Source of the DNA: Panagrolaimus kolymaensis
Lineage: Eukaryota > Nematoda > Chromadorea > Rhabditida > Panagrolaimidae
Length of the DNA stretch: 64,000 nt
Direction of reading: 5' to 3'
Assembly: GCA_028622995.1 (NCBI GenBank)
Contig: JAJQJQ010000009.1
Span: 3,782,001-3,846,000, forward strand
Shown piece by piece: positions 22,641 through 35,453 of the stretch. Numbering within the stretch: the stretch's first letter is position 1; each line of letters begins with the position of its first letter. Both the position numbers and the translations under genes were made by a program. Below the pieces are notes generated by a model. It was not told the origin of the DNA, ran no database searches, and saw nothing but the letters and a program-made list of their open reading frames with translations.

Positions 22641-24293
22641 ATGGCTAATGGAACTTTGAAGCGAGAAAAATCTGAAGATGTTTCACCTTTGGTAATTTAT
22701 TTTATATATTCTTTACAATTTTTTTAAGTTACTTGTTTATTTTAGAACGCCAAAAAGCCCCACATTCAAGATAAAAATGGTGCAAATGAAAATGATTCTG
22801 CTAATAATGCAACATCCTTGACAGATCTTCCAAATGAAATTATTGTAAGTATCCATTTTATAAAAACATATTTTTATATTAACTTTTTATAGGGCAAAAT
22901 TACGGATATGCTTTCTATTAAAGATCTTTTCAATCTTGAAGGCGTAAATAAGAGAATGCAAGAAATAGCTTTGAACGTTGCATGGCCTAGAAGAAATACA
23001 CTTGATTATGACTCACTCAATTATGGCGCGAAAGATGATAAAGCATGTTTGATTGACAAAATTTCTGATACGATGGTAAACAATTTATTTTTGTCTTTAA
23101 ACTTTATTCAATCAAAATTTTAGTTTGAATCTATACTTTCTCGAGCAAATATAAAATATCTTGATCTTTCGGGTTATTCTCACAAAATTACCCATCAAAT
23201 TTGTTTTCAACTCCATTTGGCCCCACAACTCATCAAGCTTGATTTAAGCTATTTAAATATAAATAATGATAGCCTGCAAAATATTGGCATCTCCTGCCCA
23301 TTGTTAGAACATGTTTCTTTTAATTATTGTTGTCCTGATGAAAAAATTGACGATGGTCTAGGATTTTTCTTCAAACATTGTCCAAATTTAAAATATTTGG
23401 ATCTCATCGGAAATGATTTTTCTGGTGATTGCTTTGCTCATATTTCGACAAAACTCCGATATCTCAATCTATATTTTTGTGATAGCATCTCTTCAAATGG
23501 AATGGAACTTCTTTCAAAGCGAGCAAAAGATTTGGAAACTTTAGTTATGCACAATTTCAACCCAACAAGCGATGTTAATATTTGGCTCAAAAATTTTACA
23601 AAATTAAGATTCTTGCAAATTTCAAGCTTGGAAAAAGAAAATTTACCTTCTTTGGACTTTTCCCATTTAAAAGAATTGGAAATGCTTAGTTTACGTGAAA
23701 ATAAATTGGTCACCGCAGAAACTGTGAAATCCCTAAAGCATTGTACAAAATTAAAAGGATTGGATTTGTATTTTAATAATAGATTGGATGGTAGTTATTC
23801 GCTAAAAGAATTAGAAAGCTGTAAAAATTTAAAATATTGCGATTTTGGTTTTCTGAAAAATTTGAATATCAATCTTGTGGATTTTGTGCAAACTAGGAAA
23901 CTTGAAGTAAGTCTTTTATTCTAAACCTCTTTTTTATATATTTCTCCGTTTTAGTATTTAGGTATAAATGAATGTTATGACATTCCAGAAATTGGTTTGA
24001 AATCGCTAATTACTGGTTGCCATGTAAGTTTCCTTTTTATTTTTTACTGATGATAATTATATAACATTTATTTTTAGTCATTAACGCGACTTGAAGCTTG
24101 GGGATATTATAACGATGAAGCAATTTCATCAGCTCTTTCACAAGAATGTCTTACAAGATCCAATATTCTCTTATTATCTGTTAAAAATGAAGATCAAAAT
24201 TTATCATCAAATGAATGGTGTGAAGTAGTATCTATGAAATGGCATGGCTTTTTCATAACCCATGCGATTACAGAAAACAAAACTTCTTTATAA
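22641..24293 (+). CDS. F-box protein with leucine-rich repeats
   Basis: Likely substrate-receptor subunit of an SCF ubiquitin ligase. Six exons 22641-22691, 22746-22844, 22893-23075, 23124-23906, 23955-24023 and 24078-24293, all in phase, give 466 residues. The F-box is split over exons 2 and 3: TSLTDLPNEI, then IGKITDMLSIKDLFNLEGVN, with the usual LP..ii..i...L...dL..l..V pattern. It is followed by about ten irregular LRRs such as IKYLDLSGY, LIKLDLSYLNI, LEHVSFNYCC, LKYLDLIGNDF, LRYLNLYFCDSI, LEMLSLRENKLV and LKGLDLYFNNRL, an FBXL-like layout. The N-terminus is short, polar and basic. Nematodes have large, fast-evolving F-box families, so the target cannot be guessed. Confidence 0.85.
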
Positions 24294-27161
24294 AATAAGA
24301 AAAGCAATTCCAATACCCAAATTTTTTTAATATTATTTCTTGTTTTTTATTTGTTTCCCTTGTTTGAATTTATTTACTTTTTTCTATTATGATATAAAAT
24401 TTTTACCAAACCAAAAGCAAAAAAAATGTATAATAGTTTTCTCTTAATTAACTATTGAATTAGCACCGATGTCACATCAAAGACAGCTCTATCATCACAT
24501 CTGCAAAAGTTGACCTCCAATGCAGTAAAAATCGATTCTTCTTTCTTTTTTATGAACAGCAAAGATGTTATTCAGTTATTAACCGCTGCATTCGCTGAGT
24601 TGGTTGGTTTATTCATTGGCATTCATTTTTATCCTTTTTTTCATTCATCGCTCAAAGAAATTGCTGCTGTTTAAACTTTTATAATATGTGTGGCAGCTGT
24701 GTGTTGCTGCCGTCGCGCAAATGTGTGTTTTTGTTTTAGAGTTTCATTTCGATTTTAAAAGGTATATTCAAATGTTATGGTAAACTTTACCTTTTTTACT
24801 TAGGAAGTTACAACTTATTCTTCTTTTTTTACTTCAAACTTTTCCCAAAAACTATCGTTACGCTTTGGTTGTTGCGCAAAAATACATAATCCTTTCAAAG
24901 TTGTTGTGTAACCTTTTTTTTGATAAGAGAACTCTTTTTTAAGCTCGCAATGGGAACGTTCACATTTTTTTTTGAGGTTATTAGTTACTGCAAAAGAAAC
25001 ATAAAGCCATTTCTCTGGTTTCTTTTTCTTTTATTTTCGCTGCCTCGCTGAGAGAGTCTTTTAGTTTTAGTAAAGCGGTGCGGGAAAATAAGAATGTATG
25101 CGCGTGTTCATTCTTTCTTATTTTTACTTTTGCCCAAGAAAGGAACGACATGAGAGAGAAGGGGGAAAACAGTCAATACTTATTTCTTGCAACCACCCAG
25201 CCAGCCCAGCCCATGCAGCCAGTAAGTTGGCCAATGTTGAATTGACCAAGCCTAGGATAGATGAATGTTGCTGGAGCAGCGCGAGCTGAAATGACAGAGA
25301 GAAAAATGTTTTTGTTGTTTGTTGTCCGAGAGAGCCTTTTTTAGAAAGGGGAGTGGAGTGGATGGTTGCATGCGTGTGCCACAAAATAAAAAAAGAAGGA
25401 AAGTGTTTTTAAAAAAAGCGCAAAAACGAATGAGAAAGAATTTATTTTTCTGCTATTTTAATGGCACTCACACGCAAGTCGCGACATATGAAATTTCGTT
25501 TTTTCTTATTTTCTTATTTTTCCATTTTTATTTTTATCGACAAAATTTAATTTAATTTAATTTGTGCGTTCAAACGTTAACGACATTTTTTTTATAATCA
25601 AACTTCTTGAACTTTTTTATTTGTTTTTTCAATCAATTCTTTTTATTTCAATTTTTAATTCTCTGAGCTCCTAAACGTTTTTTCTCTCGTTTGCTTCTTT
25701 GATGATTTTTAATGTTTACTTGCAATTTTTTTTAAAATTTTATTCTTTGTCCTTTGCCCTCTCTTTCGTTTTATTTATTTTTTTATTTATCAAATGCTAA
25801 TAGTTCATTCTTCTATTTTTTTAACTGACAATCGTCTGCTACTTGCAGCTTAAATAATTTTTTGTTCTCTTTAATTTTGATTCGATGATTCGTTTTTTTG
25901 TTTGATCCTTGCTTGCTTACTTACACATGTGTTTGTCAAAGCCGAAAGAAAAAAAGTTTTTTACTCATCTCGCCGACACCGCTGCTAATCGTCATTGTTG
26001 CTTTGAACTTTTTTTCAAGTGTCGTCATTAAGATGTCAGAAAAAAAAATACTTCAATGAAGAAAACCCGGGAGCAGCAGCGGCGATAAGGATCTTAAACA
26101 ATTTTTAAAAACGCCTTTTTTAAAGCAAAAAAAAATGCTCATAAAAATGCTTGAAAATAAAATTATTTCAAAAGCATTTTATTTATTTTATTCTTCGTTA
26201 TTCTTTTTTTATCGAAAAAATTTTTTATCTTCGAAAAACAACTTTTTTTCCATCCATTTTTTGTTATTGGCGGATTGCCGAAGCCAAAAAAAATAAATAA
26301 GCTGCCAATCGAAAAAATTTATATCTATCAAAAAAATTTTTTTCCTTTCTTTTTTTATTTTTCGCCCACCCCAAGAAAAATAGATAAATACATTGGATTC
26401 GATTCAATTCGATGAGGGAAAGTGAGAAATGAAAATGAAACAATATCTATCTATCTTCATTGGCAGTTGTCAATAAAATATCTTCTTTTTTTTGTTTTTC
26501 TATCTGCATATCTAAATCCAATTATTGACAGATAAAAAAAAAGCGAAGCAACCAAGAAAAAAAAAGTTTTGTTATTTGGCAGCGGTGGTGCTAAATTTTT
26601 TTGACATGTTTGTACGTATTTTCGCGGATTTTGTTTTTTTCTTTTTTATCCTTTATTTTTTAAATAAAAAAAAACACCAACGAAAAAAGACTAATTTTTT
26701 TTATGTTTTCAGATATAAAAAAAAGAACAGAATTAAGAAAGAAAAAAAGAAGAAGAAAAGAAATATTTTTTTCGGAATAAAAATTAATGATGCGTAAAAA
26801 ATATTTTTTATGATTGATTTATTATTTGGTTTTTCTTAAAAAACAAAATAAGCCTTCAATTTTTTATTATTTTTTTTGTTCATAAAGTGTACTTATTTTT
26901 TTATTTTAACATTTGACTTTTTCAATACTAAAAAAGGCTTCTTTTTCTTTGCATTTATTTTTTCATGCCATCATCGTCACTATGGGCAACGTTTTTGGTT
27001 GAAGCAAGAAAAATAAAATTGTGGGGTTTCAAAAATGAAAAAATAACTAAAATAAAAAGCGTTCCTTCAAGCTACTTTTTTTTTTTACTTTTACAAGAAT
27101 CTTTTTTTAGTTTTTGTCCAATTTTTTTAAATTTAAAAAATAATAATTTTATTTTTAGAAA
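24294..27161. promoter_or_regulatory. Long intergenic region upstream of the kinesin gene
   Basis: About 2.9 kb with no supported gene. The area 25160-25290 is locally richer in G and C, with repeated 'cagcc' units, but encodes nothing recognisable. The remainder is A/T-run sequence. It ends with 'atttttag' at 27151-27158, three bases before the kinesin ATG, which fits a splice or trans-splice acceptor. Confidence 0.4.
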
Positions 27162-30100
27162 ATGACCCAATTAACAACAATTCAAGATACTGCTTCTGGT
27201 TCTCCAGAAGCTTTATTACGGGCATCCACAACTTCTTCCAATAATAATAATAGCGGAGGAGCCGAAGCAATAAAAGTCATAGTTCGATCTCGGCCATTAT
27301 CCGAACAAGAAAAGAAAGATGGCCATGAAAAAATTGTTTCAATGGATACTCAACGTGGAGTTATTGAAGTTAAAAATCCTAAAGATTTTTCAAGTCCACC
27401 TAAAAATTTTACCTTTGATGCAATTTATGATGAAAAGTTAGTTTCTTACTTTTTTCTAACTTTTTTTTAAAAAAATATTTAATATAAATATTTTTAGTTC
27501 AAAACAAATCGATCTTTATTACGAAACATTTCGAGATTTGGTGGAATCCGTTCTCACAGGCTTCAATGGAACAATATTTGCTTATGGCCAAACAGGCACA
27601 GGCAAAACTTTCACTATGGAAGGAATTCGAGATGATCCCGAACTTCGAGGCGTGATTCCAAATGCCATAGATCATATTTTTCGCCATATTTCTCAATCCA
27701 CCAATCAACAATATTTAGTGAGAGCAAGTTATTTAGAAATATATCAAGAAGAAATTCGAGATTTATTGGATAAAAATGGAAAAAATAAACTTGAACTTAA
27801 AGAAAAGCCCGATGTTGGTGTTTATGTTAAAGATTTGACGAGTTTTGTTACAAAATCTGTGGAAGAAATATTGCATGTTATGCAAGTTGGGAATGCTAAT
27901 CGATCCGTTGGGTAAAATTATTTTAACTCAGAATAAAATTAATTACAAAAAATGAATTTTGTTTAGAAAAACTAACATGAATGAACACAGCAGTCGTTCA
28001 CATGCAATTTTTATGATTACAGTGGAATGTAGCCAACCTGATATCACTGGTGAAGACCACATTCGGTAAACATCATTTTTTAATATACAAAAATTTCTAA
28101 AAAAATAATTCCTTTTTCCTTATTTTTAGTGTGGGTCGCTTGAATCTTGTTGATTTGGCTGGAAGTGAACGTCAATCAAAAACCGGTTCACAAGGCGAAA
28201 GATTTAAAGAAGCCACAAAAATTAATTTATCTTTATCAGCTTTGGGAAATGTTATTTCTGCGTTAGTTGATGGAAAAAGTTCTCATATTCCTTATCGAGA
28301 TTCAAAGCTTACAAGATTGTTGCAAGATTCATTGGGAGGAAATTCTAAAACTGTTATGGTTGCAAATATTGGACCAGCTTCATATAATTTTGAAGAAACT
28401 CTATCCACTTTGCGTTATGCAAATCGAGCTAAAAATATTAAGAATAAACCCAGAATTAATGAAGATCCCAAAGATGCATTGTTGAGACAATTTCAAGATG
28501 AAATTGCTCGATTGAAAGAAATGTTAGAAAAGCGAACTTCTTCAGCCCATCGAAAAAGGAGGCGACCAAATGGAAGCAATGAAAATGAACCCACAAATGA
28601 AAGCAGCAACAATGGAGCCGGAGAAGAAATGGATGCCGAAGAATATCTTCAAGAGCAACAACGTAAACTTGATGATGAGCGAAAAGCTTTGGAACAAAAT
28701 AAAGGAATGCGAGAAGAAGAAAAACAAAGGTTGCTAGAAAATTTGGAAGATCGCCAAAAGCAACTTGTTCGAGAACAAGAAGCTCAAGCTGCAGTGGCAG
28801 CAAAAATTAAATCCATGCAAAGTAAACTTTTAAGTGGTTCAAGAAATTTATTGGATCAAACAAAGGAGCAACAAAAATTGCTTCAAGCTAGAAGGATCGA
28901 ACTCGCAGAACAAAAAGTATGTTTGTAAATTAGCATAAAATATTCCGAAAACGATAATTTTTTGCAAAACATTTCGAAAAAATGGTAATTATTTATTTTT
29001 AGAGACGAGAGCGAGAAATTCTGCAACAATTAGAAGCTCAAGAAGATAACACAGCTGAAATCCACCAAACTTTTGCAAGTTTACAACAAGAAGTGGAAGT
29101 GAAAACTAAAAAACTTCAAAAATTATTTTCTAAATTACAACAAATTCGCCATGAAATTCAAGATAATTCTGAAACATATTCAAAAGAGAGGCAACAATTG
29201 GAGCAATCAATAGGCGAAATGAATAAAGAATTAAAATTAAAATGGTTAATCGTAGAAAATTTTATTCCTATTTCCATTGTTGAAAAGCTTCGAGAACGAG
29301 CAATTTTTGATGAAAATGAAAGTGTTTGGAGGATATTAAAACCCGGTGAACAACATCAATTACGTCCAGGCAGTCGAGAAACAATTGAAAAAGGTGGAGG
29401 AGAACCAACAAAAACTATGATTGATTCTGGCCTTGGTCCAGGTATTAGTGAAGTGTCAACAAGTATCGAAGATGGCAGTGGCGCTACAAATAAATTGACT
29501 CCAATTAAACGCCCCGTAAGATTTATTTTTCTTTATTTTTTCTTTGCATCTTTTTTTTTTCATCGAAGAAAAAAGTTATTTATTTTTAATTATGGTTTGC
29601 CCCAATTATTATTATTATTTTTAAGGTTTCTATGATGGGACTTCGTCGACCTGCGAGCGATTTTGAACGCAATGCATTAATGCATTTACGCCAAAGAGGA
29701 GTGAGATCTGCATCAGCCCGAGCGACTGCATCTTCGCACAACATATCTTATTCAAACACCAACAATATTCAAATCGAATCATATTCCGCTGACAAAGCAT
29801 TTGTACCCGATCAAGTTATACGATTTTGTGGTGAAAACGTGATAAATTTTGGTTCATTACAAGCATTTCAAACTAAAGTAAAAGAAAATTTTGAAGATAT
29901 TACTGATCAAAGAGCTAATTCTGCAACATCGAGAGTAAGCCAAAATATTATTTTTTGTTTTAATAAAATTATTTAATATTTTTTTAAGGAAGCTGAACAA
30001 AAACCAGCAGCTCAAAGTGTTGTAATCGAAGTAACTAAAATACCTGTTTCAAATCGTTCAACATCAAATTTAAGGTTTGTTAAAACTAAACTTTTGAATT

Positions 30101-30368
30101 CTAAAAAAATTTATATTTTAATTTTTTTAGACGGCTTTCAACAAGTACATCGTCGTCAAAAAACGCTCGCGCCCGCAGCGCACATGGAAGGGGAACAACA
30201 ACAACAATCATGGGTGGAGGGAGTCCAGCCCCAAGTCAACAAAGTTCGGCAAGCTCCGCTGGACGGAGCACTCCGACTTCATTAAATTCAACTACAACGA
30301 CAGCTGCCCCAATATTTCCGAAAGCACGAGGTTTAGTCACCGGTGCAGGAATGAGAAAAAGATCATAA
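27162..30368 (+). CDS. klp-11: Kinesin-II motor subunit, KIF3B/KLP-11 type
   Basis: Plus-end-directed motor subunit of heterotrimeric kinesin-II, which drives intraflagellar transport. Eight exons 27162-27436, 27498-27911, 27967-28065, 28130-28916, 29003-29515, 29626-29934, 29989-30074 and 30131-30368 give 906 residues in phase. Motor domain about 35-375: [16 protein letters not shown]-loop GQTGTGKT at 122-129, switch [11 protein letters not shown] at 234-242, switch II DLAGSE at 271-276, then the neck [39 protein letters not shown] and the following KRRR tract and acidic stretch are typical of KIF3B rather than KIF3A. A long coiled coil contains [34 protein letters not shown] and [11 protein letters not shown]. 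The end [12 protein letters not shown] matches the conserved KIF3B tail. The tail is longer than in vertebrates and rich in Ser, Thr and Asn. Confidence 0.93.
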
Positions 30369-30382
30369 CCACTCATCGTCGC

Positions 30383-32472
30383 ATGCATCAAAAATGTTAT
30401 TTAAAAATATTAAAAGAAAAAGAAGAGAAAATTATTAACAAATTAGAAAATGAAAAAGAAAAAATATTATGCAACACCAAAAATAATAGGGATAATAATA
30501 ATTCTTTGGAATATTCAGCAACCATGGAACCAATATTTTGCGAAAGTAAGATTTTTTTTAAACTTTTTTTCTTTTTTGTTGTTTTTTTAAAAAAACATCG
30601 TCAAAAAAAAATGACTGTTAAGAAAAAATACATTCTGCCTGTTTTTTATTTGTATTTTTAGCTCAAAGCGAAAAAGAAGAAATCGAAGAAGAAAAAACTA
30701 AAAATTCTATATCATCATCACCAGGCAGCAGCAGCGGCAGCAGTGTATCACCATCGCCTGCTATTGCGGCTGAAGAAGACTTAATCACAATAATATCGAA
30801 TAGTTCAAACAGCAGCAACAGCAATGATCAAGGGTTAGGTGATGAAATTCTTGATGATTCCGATGATACCTCCTTTGAAACTTTTGGTGGTGGTGTTAAT
30901 GATCTTGAAGCATCGGCTGCAGCTGCATTAAAAATGAATTTTTCATTTTATGAAAATATTCCTAATATGGATAGTTGTTCCATTACTCCACAAAAATATG
31001 CTACTCCAAGGTAGGTTTTTTGTGTCAGCGATGCTCTTTAAAAAATGCCTTATTTATAAACATTTTTTTAAAATTTTTTTTATGTTTGTTTTTTTAGTAT
31101 CAAATTTCGGCAAAAAAACAAAAATGCTCTACCACCATCATCGTCGTCGCCACAAGTAACAATGTTTATGAGAAAACCACCAATTTATCCAACTATGAAA
31201 AAAACTAAAATTCCTATACTTTCTATGTCCAATTCATTTTCTTCGTCAGCGGCGGAAAATTCAAGGTAAGAAAGAGAGAGGAGAAAAAATTCATCGATTT
31301 TTTATTAGCTATAAATTATTTTTTTATGCCGCAAAAAAAAAAATAAACTTTATATCTATTTTATTTTTTTAAGAGAATTAAAAAATAATCAACTACCAGA
31401 TGGTCTTTCTCCTTCTCGAACGCCAGCAGCAGCAAAAGCTAAAAGTTGCAGCAGTAATGGCGGTGGTCTATATTTTGATTTAAATCGATCTTATCATGGT
31501 AGTACTACGGCAACAAATTCAGCATCTTCATCGCATTTTTCTTCTTTTATTACAACTAACGGCTCAATTGAAAAATTAGCTGAAAAAATTTTAACTCCAA
31601 AAGAAGAGTGCGAAGAATTATTACGAGCTTGTAAAGAAGGTTATTGGAGGCGACCAATTTCTACGACCATGAATTATTATCCAGAGCGATCAGTTATTAT
31701 GCCTATTCGAAGGAGCTTTCCATCGCCGTAAGTTATTTATTTTTTTCATAAAACTTTGACCAAAGAAAAATTTTTTTAGGCATATTTTAACACCAAGTTC
31801 TAATTACATGGGTTTCGAAAATTTACCTTCATCATCCAGTCAGCAAATTTCTCCAACAATTCAAAAATGTCTTACAACGATAATGAAAGCTGGAGAATCA
31901 TTAAAAAATATTGAAGAAGATGTGCTGTTTTCGCCACTCAATAAAAATTATTTTGCCTATTCGAAACCCAAAGAAAAACCTAAAATTGAGCCAAATCCCG
32001 ATGCGGATAAATATAAAAATCCATTTGGTGGTCGAATAATTCCAATTGAGCGAAAAGTTGCATTATTTCGAATTCCACGATCCACGTGTATTTGTTGCAA
32101 ATTTGTTAGCGTCCTTCATCGTTTACATCAAAGAATTCATTTAAGGTAAGAAAAAAAAACAAAAAATAAGCTTTTTTCCATCTATTTTTTCTTTCTCAGA
32201 CAGATAAGGATTAAAAAATCTATTTTTTTAGACGAAAAAAACGCGTAACTGTTCGAATTGCAAAAAAATATGTTGTTATTCGGGATCGATGTCATTGTTT
32301 TTCAAATACAAATATTACCGATTTTGATGATGAAACTTTGCTGCCAATAAAAACCGCCAAAAATCTGACTACAAATTGCTTCGTAAATGATCCACCATTT
32401 TCATATGTAATTTGGATTGCTGCTATTTCATTTATGATCCGAGTGATTTTATTTATTTATTTTCATGAGTAA
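30383..32472 (+). CDS. Unrecognised Ser-rich protein with C-terminal membrane anchor, probably co-transcribed with kinesin
   Basis: Six exons: first exon ending at 30545, then 30662-31010, 31098-31265, 31374-31727, 31780-32145 and 32232-32472. From the ATG at 30524 the product is 499 residues; an in-frame ATG at 30383 would add 47. The later start is favoured because it has an ACCATGG context and an acceptor-like 'atattcag' a few bases upstream. Residues 1-300 are low-complexity (Ser, Asn, acidic runs, poly-Ala). Better-ordered parts include EKLAEKILTPKEECEELLRA, YWRRPIS, ERKVALFRIPRSTCICC, VLHRLHQRIHLRRKKR and KKYVVIRDRCHCF. The protein ends in one hydrophobic segment YVIWIAAISFMIRVILFIYF with only HE after it, so a tail anchor is likely. 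It begins 14 or 155 bp after the kinesin stop on the same strand. Family unknown. Confidence 0.7.
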
Positions 32473-33174
32473 AAAATAATTCTTCAATAGTGTTACAAAA
32501 AAATTGATTCTTCTCAAAAATATTATTCTAATGTTGCAATGTTTTTTTTCTTCTTCAAACAAATCAAAAACTAAAAATCATGCATAATCTCTCTCCTTTT
32601 TTTCTTTTTGTATTTTTTTAAATTGCTTCCAGATGTGACGAATTACACCGATAAATAAGTGCGTTGCGGGCTTTATATTTTTTTATTTTGTTGTGTATTT
32701 TTAAACAAAATTATATTTAATTTAAATTATTATAAAAAAATTTATTGAATGCAAATAAATGATTTTATTTAAAAAAAAGTTTGTGTATTATAGAAACAAA
32801 ATAATCTCAGTTTTAGGTGGCTTTTTTTGTCATAAATCGATTCAAAAAGAAAATGACGATGCTGGTATTTTTTTTTATGTGGTCAAAGGCTTTTCTTTTT
32901 TTTTATTACAAACATGGACGATTTTTTTTTTGATAAACGACGGTGGAAAAAATAATAACTCGCTTTTCGATGAAGCAGTTGCCTTTTTTTATTTAGTATC
33001 ATTGATTTCGAAAGATCGACGACGATGAGATTGAGCTGGAAAAAAAAGAAGAAACAAGCGTTTAGTATAAAATTTATTGGGCGGGTTATAAAAAAATTGT
33101 TGCGAAGTTCCCGCATTTTTTTTTCCTTCTTTTTTTCTTTCTTCCTTTCTCACTCAAATCAAAAGGGTAAAAAA
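32473..33174. promoter_or_regulatory. Intergenic region upstream of protease-like gene A
   Basis: About 700 bp with no supported gene. Both long ORFs here are Phe/Lys-rich translations. The last 60 bp are a pyrimidine-rich tract (T and C runs) just before the ATG at 33175; a similar T/C-rich tract precedes the paralogous gene at 47697. Confidence 0.4.
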
Positions 33175-35453
33175 ATGAAGATGCATGCGGGTGGTTGTGT
33201 TGTGAGTTTTTTATTGAATGTTTGTTGTTTATTATTTTTGATTTGCGGTGTTAGTTGTAAATATAAAGACGCAGAATTAAGTTGTGGGGTGGCTTTTAAA
33301 CCACCACCTTATGCGGTATTGTCTCTTTTTTAATTTTTTTTTGCTCGTTTAAAAGTTTTAAAATATTTTTTAGCAAATGTGGTATGGCAAGGATTTAAGC
33401 CCTTATGAACATCCATGGCTTTGTGATTTCATCTTTGAGCATGATGGCTTTGGAAGTAAGTTAAAATAAACTTTTAAACTTAATTAAATTATAGCTTTAT
33501 TTATTATTTCCGAACACTAATCAATTTAAATAAAAAAAATTGGCAAAATGAAAATAACACTTTTTTGTTTCAAAATATTTATGAACCATTTTCAAGGTCA
33601 CTTTTCGATAATAAAAAAAAGAGAGGGTTTTAACTCCGCGGGAGACTATGTTAAAAAAAATCACACCTCTGCCCACAGAAATCGTGTATGTCAGCGAGTG
33701 ACTTCCCGATCTCTCTGGTTTTTTTTTCCTCGTTAGATTTTATAAAAAAAAGGAACATTTTTATCAAAATGTTTTTATAAAAAAATCAAGACAATGAAAA
33801 AAACCTTTTTAAAGCTTCTATTTTTTTTCAGCTCATTGTTTTGCCATATTAATTTCTGAACATAGTATTATTGCTGATGCAAGCTGTTTTACTCCAGCTG
33901 AATTAATTCATACTAAAATCAAAAATTTAACATGCGGCGCTGTCAAGAATAGAATTAACATTACAGCTTTGGATGTGACAATCGAAACAAGATCAAGGAA
34001 TTTTGGTTTGGCAACGATTAAAATAAAAAAAGTTACTTTTTCAACCGTAATTCGGCCAATTTGTTTATTCAAATACAAAGAAATTTCTGTCGGTGATCCA
34101 GTTATTGTATTGGGAAATTCAGGTTTGTTTTTTTTTAAATTATTTTTTGTATGGCCTGAGAATATATCTATTTTTAGCATTTTTCGGTGACGAATCACAA
34201 AAGGCCGAAATTTTTACTCGAACTTGTCAAAAGCTATATGATAATATAACCAATAAAGAAATTATTTGTGCATCAAAAATCTTTACTTGGATTACCCCCG
34301 CAGATAAAGGCGCGCCACTTTTAACCTTTTATAAAAATCGATATTATCTTGTTGGAATTTTATCTGGAGGATTAGAATTTTCTGAAGCCATTTTTCAACA
34401 TCGATATCCTATTCGATTTATTCGGATTAGTCCGTTTTGTAAAACTTTGATAAATGTTTACACCGATGTTAGCTGTCACAATAATGCTGTGCCACTTTCA
34501 AAAGAAGATTCTTGTGGAATTGTTGCAAGTAAAAGAATTAAACGAGCAATTTCACTTGGAGAAGATATAGACAATTTGCAACCATGGTATTGTAGAATTT
34601 ATAAAAAGGATTATGATAGTTGTGGAGGAACTTTAATTTCTTTCAAACATGCGTTAATAGCGGCGCATTGCGTGGATGATGGAATAGAAAAATCAGATTT
34701 AAAAATTTATTGTGGAATTAATTTACAAACAATTTCAAATGTAGAAAATATAATTATTTTTGAGAAATTTATTCATGAATTTTTGGAAAACGATATTGCA
34801 ATTTTGGTATTTGAAAAAGAAATTGAATTTGATGGAAATGTTGGGCCAGCATGTTTAACCACGGACAATGATTATTTTGAAAATCAAACTTTCATTGCTG
34901 TTGGAAGCGATGGAAATACTTGGATGACAACTAAATCTATTAAATTAAAACTTGCAAATCAAATTGAATGTGAAGTTAAGTAAGTTTTTTCTTTTTTGAA
35001 ACCAATGTTAATAAATGCTTATTTTTCAGTTTCCATATGTTAACTAACCCTTTAACTTCAATGTGTATGAAAAGTAATGATTCATTAACTCAAAAAGGCG
35101 ATAGTGGCGGTCCACTTCTAGCATTGATCAATAAAAAATGGCATGTCGTTGGTGTTTTATCGGGTGGAATTACGGATCAAGAAACAAATTATTTTCATTT
35201 CACACGGGTTTCAAGCTTTTATGATTTCATTACAACTAATACGGATTCCCATGTTCAATGGACAAATAACGAAAAAGAATCATTTTTTTCTTATTATTAT
35301 AAATTATCGGCATACGCATTCATACTTTTCTCTGTAATTTATGCCACTTACAAATTTTCTCTCCACACAAGGATTTATGATTTTTGTGAAGAAAAATTCT
35401 TTTATTTATGGAATATTATTTCTCCAAGATTAGGCCGGGTCAGATTATCGTAG
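33175..35453 (+). CDS. Membrane-anchored tandem S1 protease: inactive first domain, intact second domain (copy A)
   Basis: Five exons 33175-33315, 33374-33455, 33832-34122, 34178-34979 and 35030-35453 give 579 residues. Signal peptide (SFLLNVCCLLFLICGVSC), then domain 1 (about 45-265): EHPWLC and CFAILISEHSIIADASCF, where the catalytic His position is Ser92, and ADKGAPLL, where the catalytic Ser is Lys215. A dibasic stretch KRIKR then precedes AISLGEDI, a plausible activation site near 294. Domain 2 (about 295-525) keeps the triad: AAHC with His335, NDIAIL with Asp377 and GDSGGP with Ser464. The residue six before Ser464 is Leu, not the trypsin Asp, and the cysteine normally four before the Ser is Gln, so that disulfide is lost. 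A C-terminal membrane helix (AYAFILFSVIYATY) with a basic tail follows. Substrate unknown; the first domain may be regulatory. Confidence 0.82.

Noticed and set aside
24660..25290. Local GC-richer stretch with 'cagcc' repeats, considered as an RNA gene
   Set aside because: No tRNA-like arms, no recognisable conserved RNA motif and no paired structure could be traced by eye.
26525..26797. 90-codon lysine/phenylalanine-rich ORF
   Set aside because: Composition follows A and T homopolymers; no conserved features.
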